Counted from the first letter of the stretch, positions 7,199-16,845 are shown. The stretch is DNA of 64,000 nt from Prevotella sp. ne3005 (GCF_900110085.1 NZ_FOCK01000002.1:372001-436000); one strand, 5' to 3'. Translations and numbers: made by a program. The notes: generated from the letters alone by a model not told the origin.

Positions 7199-9364
7199 AT
7201 GAGAACTAAAAACATCGTTATCATTCTGGCAGGCCTACTTTTCCTAGGTTCTCCAATTAAAGCAGAAGACGTGAAAATCGGAAAGCAGAACATCAAGCTC
7301 ACCAGCAACCTGATGACCCCCGAGGCTCTTTGGGCCATGGGGCGCATTGGTGCTGCCGAGGCTTCAGCTGATGGCAAGCAGATTGTCTATCAGGTGGGCT
7401 ACTATAGTGTGAAGGCCAACAAGAGTCAGCAGAAGATTGCCATCATCAATGCAGATGGTACAGGCAACACCACGCTGACCACAGGCACAAAGAGTGAGAC
7501 AGACCCCAGCTGGTATCAGGGTAAGATTGCCTTCCTTTCCGGAGGTCAGCTCTGGACCATGAATCCTGACGGTTCAGACCGCAAGCAGATTTCGAAGACC
7601 TCGAAGGATATCGAAGGCTATCAGTTCTCACCTGACGGCAAGAAGGTAATCCTGCTCCACTCGATTGACTTCTATGAGATTATCAAGAAGAACCCAGACG
7701 ACCTGCCTAAGGCTACTGGCCGTTTGGTGACTGACCTGATGTATCGCCACTGGGATCACTATGTGGAGTCGATACAGCATCCCTTCGTGGCCGATGTGAC
7801 AGAGGATGGTATCAAGGACGGTGTGGACATGCTGGAGGGCGAGCCCTACGAGTGTCCGATGGAGCCCTTTGGAGGTATGGAGCAGTTGGCTTGGAGCCCT
7901 GACTCAAAGTCCATCGCCTATACTTGCAGGAAGAAGACGGGTCTGGCTTACAGCATCTCGACGGATTCTGACATCTATATATATAAAATAGGTACGCGCG
8001 AGACGAAGAACCTCTGCAAGCCTGCAGACTATGTGGAGCCAGAGATCAATCCCACCGTCTCGATGAAGTATCAGAAAGTGAACGACAAAGAGAATCTGAA
8101 GAACAATGTGGGTTATGACACCAACCCTAAGTTCTCTCCTGACGGCAAGTGTATCGCTTGGCTCTCGATGGAGCGCAATGGTTATGAGGCCGACCGTAAC
8201 CGCCTGTGTATCTACGACTTATCCACTGGCGACAAGAAATACGTCACAGAAAGTTTTGACTCTGGCGTAGACGATTTCGTATGGAGCGACTCAAAGGATG
8301 CCATGATTTACTTCATTGGTGTATGGCATGCTACAGAGAACCTCTATGCCATTAACTGGAAGGGCGAGCTGAAGCAGATGACCAACAATGATGCAGACTT
8401 CGGATCCATCCACCTGATGAACAATGGCAAACAGCTGCTGATGGAGCGCCACAACTTCGTTTCGCCAGCCGATCTCTATATCGTAACACCCAACTTCAAG
8501 AAGCCCGAGAAGACTGAGATTGCTCAGCTCACCTTCGAGAATAAGCACATCCTCGACCAGTTGGCAAAGCCCACCTTCGAGAAGCGTTGGGTTAAGACCA
8601 GCGACGGTAAGGAGATGCTCACCTGGATCATCCTGCCACCAAACTTCGACAAGACCAAGAAGTACCCCACCCTGCTGTTCTGCGAGGGTGGTCCTCAGAG
8701 TCCTGTTTCCCAGTTCTGGAGCTATCGCTGGAACTTCATGATCATGGCCTCTCAGGGCTATGTGGTGGTGGCTCCCAACCGTCGTGGATTGCCTGGATTC
8801 GGACAGGAATGGCTTGAGGAAATCTCAGGCGACTGGACAGGCCAGTGCATCAAAGACTATCTGGCTGCAATCGACGATGCAGCAGAGAATCTGCCCTATG
8901 TAGACAAGGATCATCTGGGTGCTGTTGGTGCCTCGTTCGGAGGTTTCAGCGTTTACTATCTGGCTGGTGTCCACGAAAAGCGCTTCAAGGCTTTCATCGC
9001 CCACGATGGTGCTTTCAATCTGGCAGCCATGTATACTGAGACAGAAGAGAACTGGTTCTCCAACTGGGAGTACGACGAGGCATACTGGCATCGTCCGCAG
9101 TTGCCCAACGCCAAGGAGACATACCATAATTCCCCACATAAGATGGTTGAAAAGTGGGATACCCCCATCCTCTGCATCCATGGTGAGAAGGATTATCGCA
9201 TCAATGCCACTCAGGGTATGTCGGCCTTCAATGCCGCTCGCATGAAGGGTATTCCTGCAGAGTTGCTCATCTTCCCTGATGAGAACCATTGGGTGCTGAA
9301 ACCCCAGAACGGCGTGCTCTGGCAGAGGACCTTCTTTAACTGGCTGGACCGCTGGTTGAAATAA
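7199..9364 (+). CDS. Secreted S9-family (prolyl oligopeptidase-like) peptidase
   Basis: A 721-residue serine peptidase with a signal peptide (MRTKNIVIILAGLLFLGSPIKA). Residues 40-450 carry TolB/WD40-like propeller repeats (for example SPDGKKVILLHS, SPDSKSIAYTC, SPDGKCIAWLS). The C-terminal alpha/beta-hydrolase domain has nucleophile Ser579 in GASFGGFS, acid Asp in HGEKDYRI and His in ENHWV. S9 members of this type (DPP/prolyl-tripeptidyl peptidases) release di- and tripeptides in the periplasm. The frame extends upstream to 7067 inside yidC, but the ATG at 7199 gives the signal peptide. Sitting between yidC and the MFS genes, it could supply peptides for transport; that link is inference. Confidence 0.93.
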   Translation: MRTKNIVIILAGLLFLGSPIKAEDVKIGKQNIKLTSNLMTPEALWAMGRIGAAEASADGKQIVYQVGYYSVKANKSQQKIAIINADGTGNTTLTTGTKSETDPSWYQGKIAFLSGGQLWTMNPDGSDRKQISKTSKDIEGYQFSPDGKKVILLHSIDFYEIIKKNPDDLPKATGRLVTDLMYRHWDHYVESIQHPFVADVTEDGIKDGVDMLEGEPYECPMEPFGGMEQLAWSPDSKSIAYTCRKKTGLAYSISTDSDIYIYKIGTRETKNLCKPADYVEPEINPTVSMKYQKVNDKENLKNNVGYDTNPKFSPDGKCIAWLSMERNGYEADRNRLCIYDLSTGDKKYVTESFDSGVDDFVWSDSKDAMIYFIGVWHATENLYAINWKGELKQMTNNDADFGSIHLMNNGKQLLMERHNFVSPADLYIVTPNFKKPEKTEIAQLTFENKHILDQLAKPTFEKRWVKTSDGKEMLTWIILPPNFDKTKKYPTLLFCEGGPQSPVSQFWSYRWNFMIMASQGYVVVAPNRRGLPGFGQEWLEEISGDWTGQCIKDYLAAIDDAAENLPYVDKDHLGAVGASFGGFSVYYLAGVHEKRFKAFIAHDGAFNLAAMYTETEENWFSNWEYDEAYWHRPQLPNAKETYHNSPHKMVEKWDTPILCIHGEKDYRINATQGMSAFNAARMKGIPAELLIFPDENHWVLKPQNGVLWQRTFFNWLDRWLK

Positions 9365-9372
9365 GCTGGGAG

Positions 9373-9431
9373 TTTAGTCGGAGTAAAACCGGACTTTACT
9401 CGGAGTAAAGTGGGACTTTAGTCGGAGTAAA
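9373..9431. repeat. Three 22-bp direct repeats, each a hyphenated dyad
   Basis: Copies start at 9373, 9395 and 9417. The middle copy contains a perfect inverted repeat, TTTACTC-G-GAGTAAA; copies 1 and 3 have one changed base in the left arm (TTTAGTC). Spacers are G/C-rich (ACCGGAC, GTGGGAC). The array fills the gap between the S9 peptidase and the first MFS gene. It could be a processing or attenuation structure or an array of operator sites spaced two helical turns apart. Confidence 0.9.
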
Positions 9432-9463
9432 CCTATAGAGGCAAAATAAAAAGAAAAAGGATA

Positions 9464-11086
9464 ATGACTCAAGCAATTCAAAAAACTTTACGCGACTCTG
9501 CCGGAATGAGGTGGACCGCATTGCTGCTGCTCGCCATGGCGATGTTCTGCAGCTATATCTTTATGGATATCCTCTCGCCCATCAAGGACCTGATGCAGGA
9601 GACCCGTGGTTGGGACTCTACGGCATTCGGAACCATGCAGGGCTCGGAGGTGTTCCTCAACGTATTCGTGTTCTTCCTCATCTTCGCAGGTATCATCCTC
9701 GACAAAATGGGCGTTCGTTTTACGGCTGTGCTCTCTGCTGCTGTGATGCTGGTGGGTGCCTGTGTGAAATGGTATGCCGTGAGCGAGAGCTTTATGGGAA
9801 GCGGACTCGAGACGTGGTTTACCAACAACCTTAACTACATTCCTGTTTTCGACGAATTAGGCGTTTCTCCCTTCTACGAGGGCATGCCCGCTTCAGCCAA
9901 GTTTGCCGCTTGCGGATTCATGATCTTCGGATGTGGATGTGAGATGGCAGGAATCACCGTTTCAAGAGGAATCGTGAAATGGTTCAAGGGTCGTGAGATG
10001 GCGCTGGCCATGGGTTCTGAGATGGCACTGGCCCGTCTGGGTGTAGCCACCTGTATGATCTTCTCGCCCTTCTTCGCCCGTCTGGGTGGCGAGGTAAGCG
10101 TGAGCCGTTCTGTGGCCTTTGGTGTGGTGCTGATGTGCATCGCTCTTATCATGACCATCGTCTATTTCTTCATGGACCAGAAGCTCGACTCGCAGACTGG
10201 AGAGGCTGAGGAGAAGGATGATCCGTTTAAGATCTCCGACCTGGGTAAGATCCTGACGGATGCAGGTTTCTGGATTGTGGCCCTGCTCTGCGTGCTCTAC
10301 TATTCAGCCATCTTCCCCTTCCAGAAATATGCGGTGAACATGCTGCAGTGCAACCTGACGCTGACGGCTCCTGATGCCGATTCATTCTGGGCTTCATCGA
10401 GCGTAACCATCGTACAGTATGTCATCATGCTGATTGTAGCTGCTGCTGGTTTCGCCTCCAATTTCCAGAAGAAGGCCAACCTGAAGTATGGCCTGCTGGG
10501 CCTCTCGATTGTGGCTCTGATTACCTATTGTTATATGGGTTTCATGCGCCAGTCTGCTGAGAGCATCTTTGCTGTGTTCCCCTTGCTGGCTGTGCTGATT
10601 ACGCCCATCCTGGGTTCTTATCTCGACCATCATGGAAAGGCCGCTTCGATGCTGGTACTGGGAAGCATTCTGCTGATTGCCTGCCATCTGACCTTCGCCT
10701 TTGTCCTGCCCATGTTCAAGGGTAATGCCGTGGGGGGCATCATCATCGCCTACACCACAATTTTAGTACTGGGTGCCAGCTTCTCACTGGTACCTGCCTC
10801 GCTTTGGCCTTCAGTGCCTAAGTTGGTGGATGCCAAGGTGATAGGTTCTGCCTATGCCCTGATTTTCTGGATCCAGAACATTGGTCTGTGGCTGTTCCCA
10901 CTGCTCATTGGCAAGGTGCTCGACAAGACGAATCCTGGCGTAACCGATCCTACGCAGTTCGACTATACTGCGCCTCTGGTGATGCTGGCATCGCTGGGTG
11001 TGGCAGCCCTCATCTTAGGCTTCGTGCTGAAGGTGGTAGATAAGAAGAAAGGTATTGGTCTTGAACTTCCAAACATCCAAGAATAG
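9464..11086 (+). CDS. MFS transporter (MFSD1-like type)
   Basis: A 540-residue polytopic membrane protein with about 12 hydrophobic segments in two halves split by a charged loop (QTGEAEEKDDPFKISDLGKIL, near residue 245). The MFS signature between TM2 and TM3 is present as GIILDKMGVRFTAV. The general style resembles MFS carriers annotated as MFSD1-like in Bacteroidetes, some of which move dipeptides; the substrate here is a guess. It shares its fold and several motifs (MDILSPIKDLM vs VMSPLETLLE, DKMGVRFT vs DKMGIRFT, LQLPNI-type C-terminus) with the second MFS gene at 12564, so the two are paralogues. It follows the S9 peptidase and is separated from the DUF1846 gene by 1 bp. Confidence 0.87.
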   Translation: MTQAIQKTLRDSAGMRWTALLLLAMAMFCSYIFMDILSPIKDLMQETRGWDSTAFGTMQGSEVFLNVFVFFLIFAGIILDKMGVRFTAVLSAAVMLVGACVKWYAVSESFMGSGLETWFTNNLNYIPVFDELGVSPFYEGMPASAKFAACGFMIFGCGCEMAGITVSRGIVKWFKGREMALAMGSEMALARLGVATCMIFSPFFARLGGEVSVSRSVAFGVVLMCIALIMTIVYFFMDQKLDSQTGEAEEKDDPFKISDLGKILTDAGFWIVALLCVLYYSAIFPFQKYAVNMLQCNLTLTAPDADSFWASSSVTIVQYVIMLIVAAAGFASNFQKKANLKYGLLGLSIVALITYCYMGFMRQSAESIFAVFPLLAVLITPILGSYLDHHGKAASMLVLGSILLIACHLTFAFVLPMFKGNAVGGIIIAYTTILVLGASFSLVPASLWPSVPKLVDAKVIGSAYALIFWIQNIGLWLFPLLIGKVLDKTNPGVTDPTQFDYTAPLVMLASLGVAALILGFVLKVVDKKKGIGLELPNIQE

Positions 11087-11087
11087 T

Positions 11088-12551
11088 ATGAAAACAGGTT
11101 TCGATAACGAGAAATATCTCAAGATACAGTCTGAGCATATCAAGGAGCGCATTGCTCAGTTTGATGGCAAGCTCTACATGGAGTTGGGGGGAAAGCTGTT
11201 TGACGACCACCATGCATCACGTGTTCTGCCTGGTTTCAAGCCCGACTCTAAGCTCCGCATGCTAGGCCAGTTGCGCGACAGCATTGAGATTGTGATTGTA
11301 GTCAATGCGGATGACATCGAGAAGAACAAGGTTCGTGCCGACCTCGGCATCACCTACGATGAGGATGTGCTGCGTCTGCGCGATGAGTTTATGAGTCGCA
11401 GCTTCATGGTGGGCAGCGTTGTGATTACCCACTATAATGGTCAGCATGCTGCCGATCAGTTCCGCCATCGTTTGGAGCGCGAGGGCATCAAGTCGTATGT
11501 CCACTACCCCATCGACGGCTATCCCCACAACGTGGAGCTGATTGCCAGCGACGAGGGCTTTGGCAAGAACGACTATGTAGAGACTTCACGCCCGCTGGTT
11601 ATCGTTACGGCTCCTGGTCCAGGTAGTGGCAAGATGGCTACTTGTCTTTCTCAGCTTTACAATGAGAACAAGCGCGGCATCCATGCTGGTTACGCCAAGT
11701 TCGAGACTTTCCCCGTTTGGAACCTGCCTCTGAAACACCCTGTGAACATCGCCTACGAGGCAGCTACTGCCGACTTGAACGATGTGAACATGATTGACCC
11801 CTTCCATCTGGAGGCCTATAACAAGACGGCTGTCAACTATAATCGCGACATCGAGATTTTCCCAGTTCTGAATGCACTCTTCGAAGGTATCTATGGTGAG
11901 AATCCTTATAAGTCACCCACAGATATGGGTGTTAACATGATTGGTTTCTGCATCAGCGACGATGAGGTTTGCTGCAAGGCTTCGAAGGATGAGATTATCC
12001 GTCGTTTCTATGACGCCACCAATAAGATGGCTGATGGCGCTGACAATGAGAGCGAGGTGAACAAGATTCGTATGCTCTTCAATCAGGCCAAAATCACCAC
12101 AGCCTTCCGCCCTGTAACCACAGCTGCATACGAGAAAAAACTGGAAACAGGACAACAGGCAGCAGCCATTGAGTTGGAAGATGGAACCATCATCACAGCC
12201 AAATCTACGCCACTTCTGGGTTGTAGTGCAGCCCTTCTGCTCAACGCCACCAAGCATCTGGCAGAGATCGACCATGAGTCGAAACTGATTCCTCAGAGCC
12301 TCATCGAGCCTGTTCAGAAGACAAAGATTGAATACTTGGGAGGTAAGAATCCACGTCTGCATACCGACGAGGTGCTCGTAGCCTTGAGCGTGCTCTCTAC
12401 CCACGATGAAAATTGCCGCAAGGCCTTGGCACAATTACCGAAACTGCGTGGTTGTCAGGTACATACCACTGTCATGTTGAGTGAGGTAGACCGTAAGATC
12501 TTCAAGAAACTGGGTTGTGGCCTGACCTGTGATCCTGTAAAGAAGAAATAA
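11088..12551 (+). CDS. DUF1846 (UPF0371) domain-containing protein
   Basis: A 487-residue soluble protein matching the DUF1846/UPF0371 family along its whole length (GFDNEKYLKIQSEHIKERI start; YMELGGKLFDDHHASRVLPGF; VNMIGFCISDDEV). The family occurs in Firmicutes and Bacteroidetes and has no settled biochemical function. A P-loop-like motif APGPGSGK is visible at residues 175-182, just after a hydrophobic strand (PLVIVT), which suggests nucleotide or phosphate binding. The start ATG is 1 bp after the stop of the upstream MFS gene; an in-frame extension to 11055 lies inside that gene and is rejected. Being sandwiched between two paralogous MFS genes suggests it acts on their substrate. Confidence 0.9.
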   Translation: MKTGFDNEKYLKIQSEHIKERIAQFDGKLYMELGGKLFDDHHASRVLPGFKPDSKLRMLGQLRDSIEIVIVVNADDIEKNKVRADLGITYDEDVLRLRDEFMSRSFMVGSVVITHYNGQHAADQFRHRLEREGIKSYVHYPIDGYPHNVELIASDEGFGKNDYVETSRPLVIVTAPGPGSGKMATCLSQLYNENKRGIHAGYAKFETFPVWNLPLKHPVNIAYEAATADLNDVNMIDPFHLEAYNKTAVNYNRDIEIFPVLNALFEGIYGENPYKSPTDMGVNMIGFCISDDEVCCKASKDEIIRRFYDATNKMADGADNESEVNKIRMLFNQAKITTAFRPVTTAAYEKKLETGQQAAAIELEDGTIITAKSTPLLGCSAALLLNATKHLAEIDHESKLIPQSLIEPVQKTKIEYLGGKNPRLHTDEVLVALSVLSTHDENCRKALAQLPKLRGCQVHTTVMLSEVDRKIFKKLGCGLTCDPVKKK

Positions 12552-12563
12552 ACGAAACAGCTG

Positions 12564-13907
12564 GTGGCAGAGACGATTATCAAAAGACTGAACGATTCGC
12601 CTATCGCGAGATGGACGGTGCTATTTATCGTAGCAACGGCTATGATGATGGGCTACTTCGTGAACGATGTCATGTCGCCACTGGAGACACTGCTTGAGTT
12701 GCCCATAAAACAAGGTGGACTTGGCTGGAGTCCGTCAGACTATGGGTTCTTCTCCGGAGCAGGGAGCTTTATCAATGTGTTCCTGCTGATGCTCTTCTTC
12801 TCGGGACTGATTCTCGACAAGATGGGCATCCGCTTTACGGGAACCCTGGCCTGTAGTCTGATGGTGGTGGGCACATTGGTCAAGTACTATGCTGTGACAA
12901 CTGATTTCGGAGGGGCTGACTTTACGTTTTTCAGTACGCATCTGCCAGCCTCAGCAGCCTGGGCATCACTTGGCTTTGCTGTGTTTGGCGTAGGTTACGA
13001 GATGACAGGTATCTCTGTTTCGAAGGCGATGGTACGATGGTTTACGGGGCATGAACTGGCACTCGCCATGGGACTTCAGTTAGCGATGGCCCGTCTTGGC
13101 ACAGCTGCAGCCCTGAGTATCTCTGCCCCCATAGCACGCCACTTTGTGTTGTCAACACCTCTGCTCGTGGCTTTGGCATTCCTCATCATCGGATTGTTGG
13201 CTTTCCTGGTGTTCTGCGTCATGGATCGCAGACTGGATGCCTCAGGTTACTCCTGTGAGGCAGACAAATCAGAGGAGTTCCGTCTGGCAGACATTGGCAT
13301 CACCCTACGCAATCCGGGCTTCTGGCTGATTACACTTTTCTGTGTGCTCTTCTATTCTGCTGTATCGCCATTCCTGAAATTCTCTACCAAGCTGATGGTG
13401 ATGAAATATGGTGTGGATACGGATATCGCAGGCTTCTTCTCCAGCATTGCACCCTTTGGCACCATCCTGATGACACCACTCTTCGGACTCATCTACGACA
13501 AATACGGGAAAGGGGTGACGCTCGTCATCATTGGCGCCCTGATGCTCACTGCTGTTCATTTCGGATTCTCACTGCCTATCCACAGCAGCACGGTTGCCAT
13601 CGCCCTGATGGTGATTCTCTCGATTGGCTACTCTCTGGCTCCTGCTGCCCTGTGGCCCTGCGTACCCAAGATCATTCCCCTGAAATGTCTGGGTACAGCC
13701 TACTCGATGATCTTCTTCATACAGAACTTCGGGCGTGCCATCATCCCCATGTGTGTGGGCAAGGCCAACGAGACAGACCCCACCTACACCACCTCGATGC
13801 TCATCTTCGGCTTTACAGCCCTCGGTGCCGCCCTCACCGCCATCGCCATGCTCATCGTAGACCGCAAGAAATCCTACGGCCTTCAATTGCCTAATATCAG
13901 AAAATAG
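12564..13907 (+). CDS. MFS transporter, paralogue of the gene at 9464
   Basis: A 447-residue MFS carrier with about 12 membrane segments and the TM2-TM3 signature as GLILDKMGIRFTGTL. It ends in SYGLQLPNIRK, nearly the same tail as the 9464 gene (GIGLELPNIQE), which supports a shared ancestor. The frame opens with GTG at 12564 (MAETIIKRLNDSPIARW), 12 bp after the DUF1846 stop. A GTG start is plausible because the hydrophobic first helix begins right after and no upstream ATG exists. The substrate is unknown. It is probably the last gene of the S9-MFS-DUF1846-MFS run. Confidence 0.87.
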   Translation: MAETIIKRLNDSPIARWTVLFIVATAMMMGYFVNDVMSPLETLLELPIKQGGLGWSPSDYGFFSGAGSFINVFLLMLFFSGLILDKMGIRFTGTLACSLMVVGTLVKYYAVTTDFGGADFTFFSTHLPASAAWASLGFAVFGVGYEMTGISVSKAMVRWFTGHELALAMGLQLAMARLGTAAALSISAPIARHFVLSTPLLVALAFLIIGLLAFLVFCVMDRRLDASGYSCEADKSEEFRLADIGITLRNPGFWLITLFCVLFYSAVSPFLKFSTKLMVMKYGVDTDIAGFFSSIAPFGTILMTPLFGLIYDKYGKGVTLVIIGALMLTAVHFGFSLPIHSSTVAIALMVILSIGYSLAPAALWPCVPKIIPLKCLGTAYSMIFFIQNFGRAIIPMCVGKANETDPTYTTSMLIFGFTALGAALTAIAMLIVDRKKSYGLQLPNIRK

Positions 13908-13914
13908 TACAGAA

Positions 13915-15648
13915 ATGAAACGTCTTTTAAAACCATTCATACATAATATTCCTCTTTTTATCATATCCACATTATTATTAGGGATTTTAGATATTGCATA
14001 CCATCAATACCTGTTTCATGAGAATACGGCCTCTGCAATGGTAAAGGCATATGGTGAGATTGTTTTCATGGCATCTATCTTCTGCATCCTTTCATGGGTG
14101 CTTCGAAAAATATATTTCAAGATATTGATATACATTTTCCTATTCATTATATACATCATTAACTCTTATCTCTATTATGCATATAGCACCGATATTACTC
14201 CTAATATAGTCTTGATTCTTGCAGAAACAAATAACAAAGAGATCTCTGGTTTCTTTGAGACTTATCTTACTACCCCCGCATCCTATAAAACCATCTTTGT
14301 CGTTGTTGTTTTCCTAGTCGCGACAATTATTGGCGAATATTACAACAGTTATATCTCAAAAAAGATGGAGAGCAAGTATCTCAGAATTGTTCTCTCACTG
14401 ACACTTCTCTTTGGAGTCATATTTGGTTCGAGTGCAATAGGCAGATACAATACTCTTTTTGCGAATGATAATCCATACTATTCTGAGCGATGGATTATAA
14501 ATAATTTGTTCTATAAAAGAATGCCTATTGGTAACCTTTGTTATTCCATCAATGCTATTTATCTTTCTGGAAAACAAATACATGCTATGGTCGAGACGAC
14601 AGAAAGGAATCTAAACCATGTGGCATCAATTAACAATGACTCATTAGACATCGTTTTAATCATCGGAGAATCATATAACAAATACCACTCTGGCCTATAC
14701 AACTATCTCCCTAACACAACCCCCTTACAATGTAGAGAGAGAGACAAAGGCAACCTATATGCATTTACCAATGTGAAAGCTCCGCACAACATGACAAGTA
14801 TTGTCCTGAAGAATGTTCTATGTTGTAATAATGTTCATGAAAGCGAGCAATGGTATAACTCACCTTTCTTCCCTGCACTTTTTAAAAAAGCCGGTTACAA
14901 CGTGTATCTTTGGGATAATCAATATCAGCAAGATCATAACTATCCTTGGAGTTTCACACTCAACTCGGTAATGTATAATGATCGAATCATGCAAATGGCA
15001 TATACTGAAGTCAATGAGAAAGGATATGCGTATGACGATGGCCTGATTTCTGATTTTGAGAATAAAAAATTGTCAAAGCTTGGCAAGAAGAATCTTATTG
15101 TCTTTCATTTGTGGGGTCAGCATTTACCTGCAAACACTCAATTCCCCAATGACAGCAAGCATAAAGTGTTTTCTATCAAAGACGTTAGAAGCAAAGCTAG
15201 CTATTTAAATAATGAAAGCCGTCAAGCTATTGCAGACTATGACAACGCTACACTATATAATGATGAAGTGGTTTTCCATGTCATGAATCTATTCCGAAAC
15301 AAGAATGCTATTCTTGTGTACTTTCCAGACCATGGAGAAGAAATTTATGATTATAAGAACTCATGTGGTAGGTTTGTTTTTGGGAAAGCAGACATCACTC
15401 CTCAACAATTAAAATATCAATTCGAAATACCATTTGTCGTATGGTGTTCTGACCAATGGAAACAAAAGCACAATGATGAATGGCAAAATATCGGACAGTG
15501 CCTAGAGAGAGAATTTACCACTGACAACGTGTGCCATTTGCTATTCAGACTAGCAGGGATTAAAACTCAAGAATACAAGCCTTCCCGTGATTTATTCAGC
15601 CCAGAGTTTATTCCACAGACAAAGAAATATAGTATCTTTACGCTTTAA
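13915..15648 (+). CDS. Phosphoethanolamine transferase-like membrane sulfatase-fold enzyme
   Basis: A 577-residue protein with four or five N-terminal TM helices (to about residue 180) and a periplasmic alkaline-phosphatase/sulfatase-fold domain. The metal/nucleophile strand reads LDIVLIIGESYNKYHSGLYNY near residue 245, the likely Thr nucleophile is T294 in KAPHNMTS, and late metal ligands are in FPDHGEEIYD. Family members (EptA/Cpt types) move phosphoethanolamine from phosphatidylethanolamine to lipid A, core sugars or other glycans. The target here is unknown. Base composition is far more AT-rich than the upstream genes, with many AAA/ATA/TTT codons, so horizontal acquisition is likely. It begins 7 bp after the MFS stop. 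Confidence 0.87.
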   Translation: MKRLLKPFIHNIPLFIISTLLLGILDIAYHQYLFHENTASAMVKAYGEIVFMASIFCILSWVLRKIYFKILIYIFLFIIYIINSYLYYAYSTDITPNIVLILAETNNKEISGFFETYLTTPASYKTIFVVVVFLVATIIGEYYNSYISKKMESKYLRIVLSLTLLFGVIFGSSAIGRYNTLFANDNPYYSERWIINNLFYKRMPIGNLCYSINAIYLSGKQIHAMVETTERNLNHVASINNDSLDIVLIIGESYNKYHSGLYNYLPNTTPLQCRERDKGNLYAFTNVKAPHNMTSIVLKNVLCCNNVHESEQWYNSPFFPALFKKAGYNVYLWDNQYQQDHNYPWSFTLNSVMYNDRIMQMAYTEVNEKGYAYDDGLISDFENKKLSKLGKKNLIVFHLWGQHLPANTQFPNDSKHKVFSIKDVRSKASYLNNESRQAIADYDNATLYNDEVVFHVMNLFRNKNAILVYFPDHGEEIYDYKNSCGRFVFGKADITPQQLKYQFEIPFVVWCSDQWKQKHNDEWQNIGQCLEREFTTDNVCHLLFRLAGIKTQEYKPSRDLFSPEFIPQTKKYSIFTL

Positions 15649-15654
15649 TCTTTT

Positions 15655-16785
15655 TTATAAACGCAAATATATTTTCTTCTTATACATAAAGTAGAGTACT
15701 AAATATATAATAAAAACATTTGATCCTGCAATTATTACCTGATAGTACTCCCCTACATAAGGCTCAATGGGATGAAATAAAGCATTACTGATTATCGTAA
15801 GTCGCTTTGTAACATTTGGTATTTCAGTCAGCACATATGCTGTAATGCTATTCATACCATATACCATAAATAAAACCAAGAACTTCTTGTGACCACAACA
15901 ATCTATCCAATAATAAAAAAGCCACATTAATAACATACAGTAGCCACTACTCACTAAAGTGAAAGAACTGGTCCATATGTGTTTGTTGACAGGATGGACC
16001 ATGTTCAATATCCATCCAACAACAGACCACGCAATACCCATCCCGAACATCAACCAAAGCTTTCTTCGATTTGACATTGTTGATCTCAATATCTCACCAG
16101 CAAAAAGCCCAGATAAAATTGTAACAACAAAATTCAAACTACTTAAAATCCAAGTATAAGTATATGAAGGAAGAAATACAACTTTACCATCTATCACACG
16201 CGCACAATCACGAAATCTACCAAGAACGACACGATCTACATATTCTGAAAGATTTCTCTGAGGAGTATAGTCACCTCCACCATATCCATTTATAGTCACA
16301 AACTCCATTATGCCCCAATATGCCAAGAGCAATATAACAGCTACGCATATTTGAGACTTAACACTCACATTCAAATATAATAATGAGGAAATGAAATAAC
16401 CTACCGCAATAGCCTGAAGGACATTAGTATAAATAAAAATCAAATTGGGGTCAAAACCAAGCAGATTTCCTTGAATCATCATTCCTATAATCCATAAAAG
16501 GATTACTCGCCTGATTAGTCTCAAATATATATGATACGTGGCAGATTTTTCACGATATTTCCCTAGAGAATATGGAATAGTTACACCCGACATAAACATA
16601 AACAAAGGCATCACAATATCCCAAAAAGAGAAGCCATTCCAGTCTGAGTGCAAGAAAAAAGGTATTAAGTAGGAAAACAGTTCATTATTTGCATATTCTA
16701 TACTTGATACGACTGGGTACAGTACAACAAGAAAGAATATATCCAATCCTCTTAGCACATCAAGGGATACAAGTCTTTTTTGCAT
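15655..16785 (-). CDS. DUF5009/HGSNAT-like membrane acyltransferase
   Basis: A 376-residue polytopic protein beginning RLVSLDVLRGLDIFFLV, the hallmark of the heparan-alpha-glucosaminide N-acetyltransferase-like family (COG4299, DUF5009). FWDIVMPLFMFMSGVTIPYSL lies near residue 55, and about ten membrane helices follow. Family members are thought to pass acetyl groups across the membrane to sugars. I chose the ATG at 16785 over one at 16815 because a canonical promoter (-7 at 16805-16812) lies between them, so the longer form would start upstream of the transcript. It is as AT-rich as its convergent neighbour, and the two stops are only 6 bp apart. Confidence 0.85.
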   Translation of the reverse strand: MQKRLVSLDVLRGLDIFFLVVLYPVVSSIEYANNELFSYLIPFFLHSDWNGFSFWDIVMPLFMFMSGVTIPYSLGKYREKSATYHIYLRLIRRVILLWIIGMMIQGNLLGFDPNLIFIYTNVLQAIAVGYFISSLLYLNVSVKSQICVAVILLLAYWGIMEFVTINGYGGGDYTPQRNLSEYVDRVVLGRFRDCARVIDGKVVFLPSYTYTWILSSLNFVVTILSGLFAGEILRSTMSNRRKLWLMFGMGIAWSVVGWILNMVHPVNKHIWTSSFTLVSSGYCMLLMWLFYYWIDCCGHKKFLVLFMVYGMNSITAYVLTEIPNVTKRLTIISNALFHPIEPYVGEYYQVIIAGSNVFIIYLVLYFMYKKKIYLRL

Positions 16786-16804
16786 ATTCTCATATATTAT
16801 TATG

Positions 16805-16836
16805 CAAATATACAAACTAAAAATAATATAAACAAA
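16805..16836 (-). promoter_or_regulatory. Canonical Bacteroidetes promoter of the DUF5009 gene
   Basis: Minus strand: TTTG (16833-16836), 20-bp spacer, TATATTTG (16805-16812). This matches the -33/-7 consensus exactly and fixes the start codon choice at 16785. Confidence 0.82.
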
Positions 16837-16845
16837 AAAAAGTAG

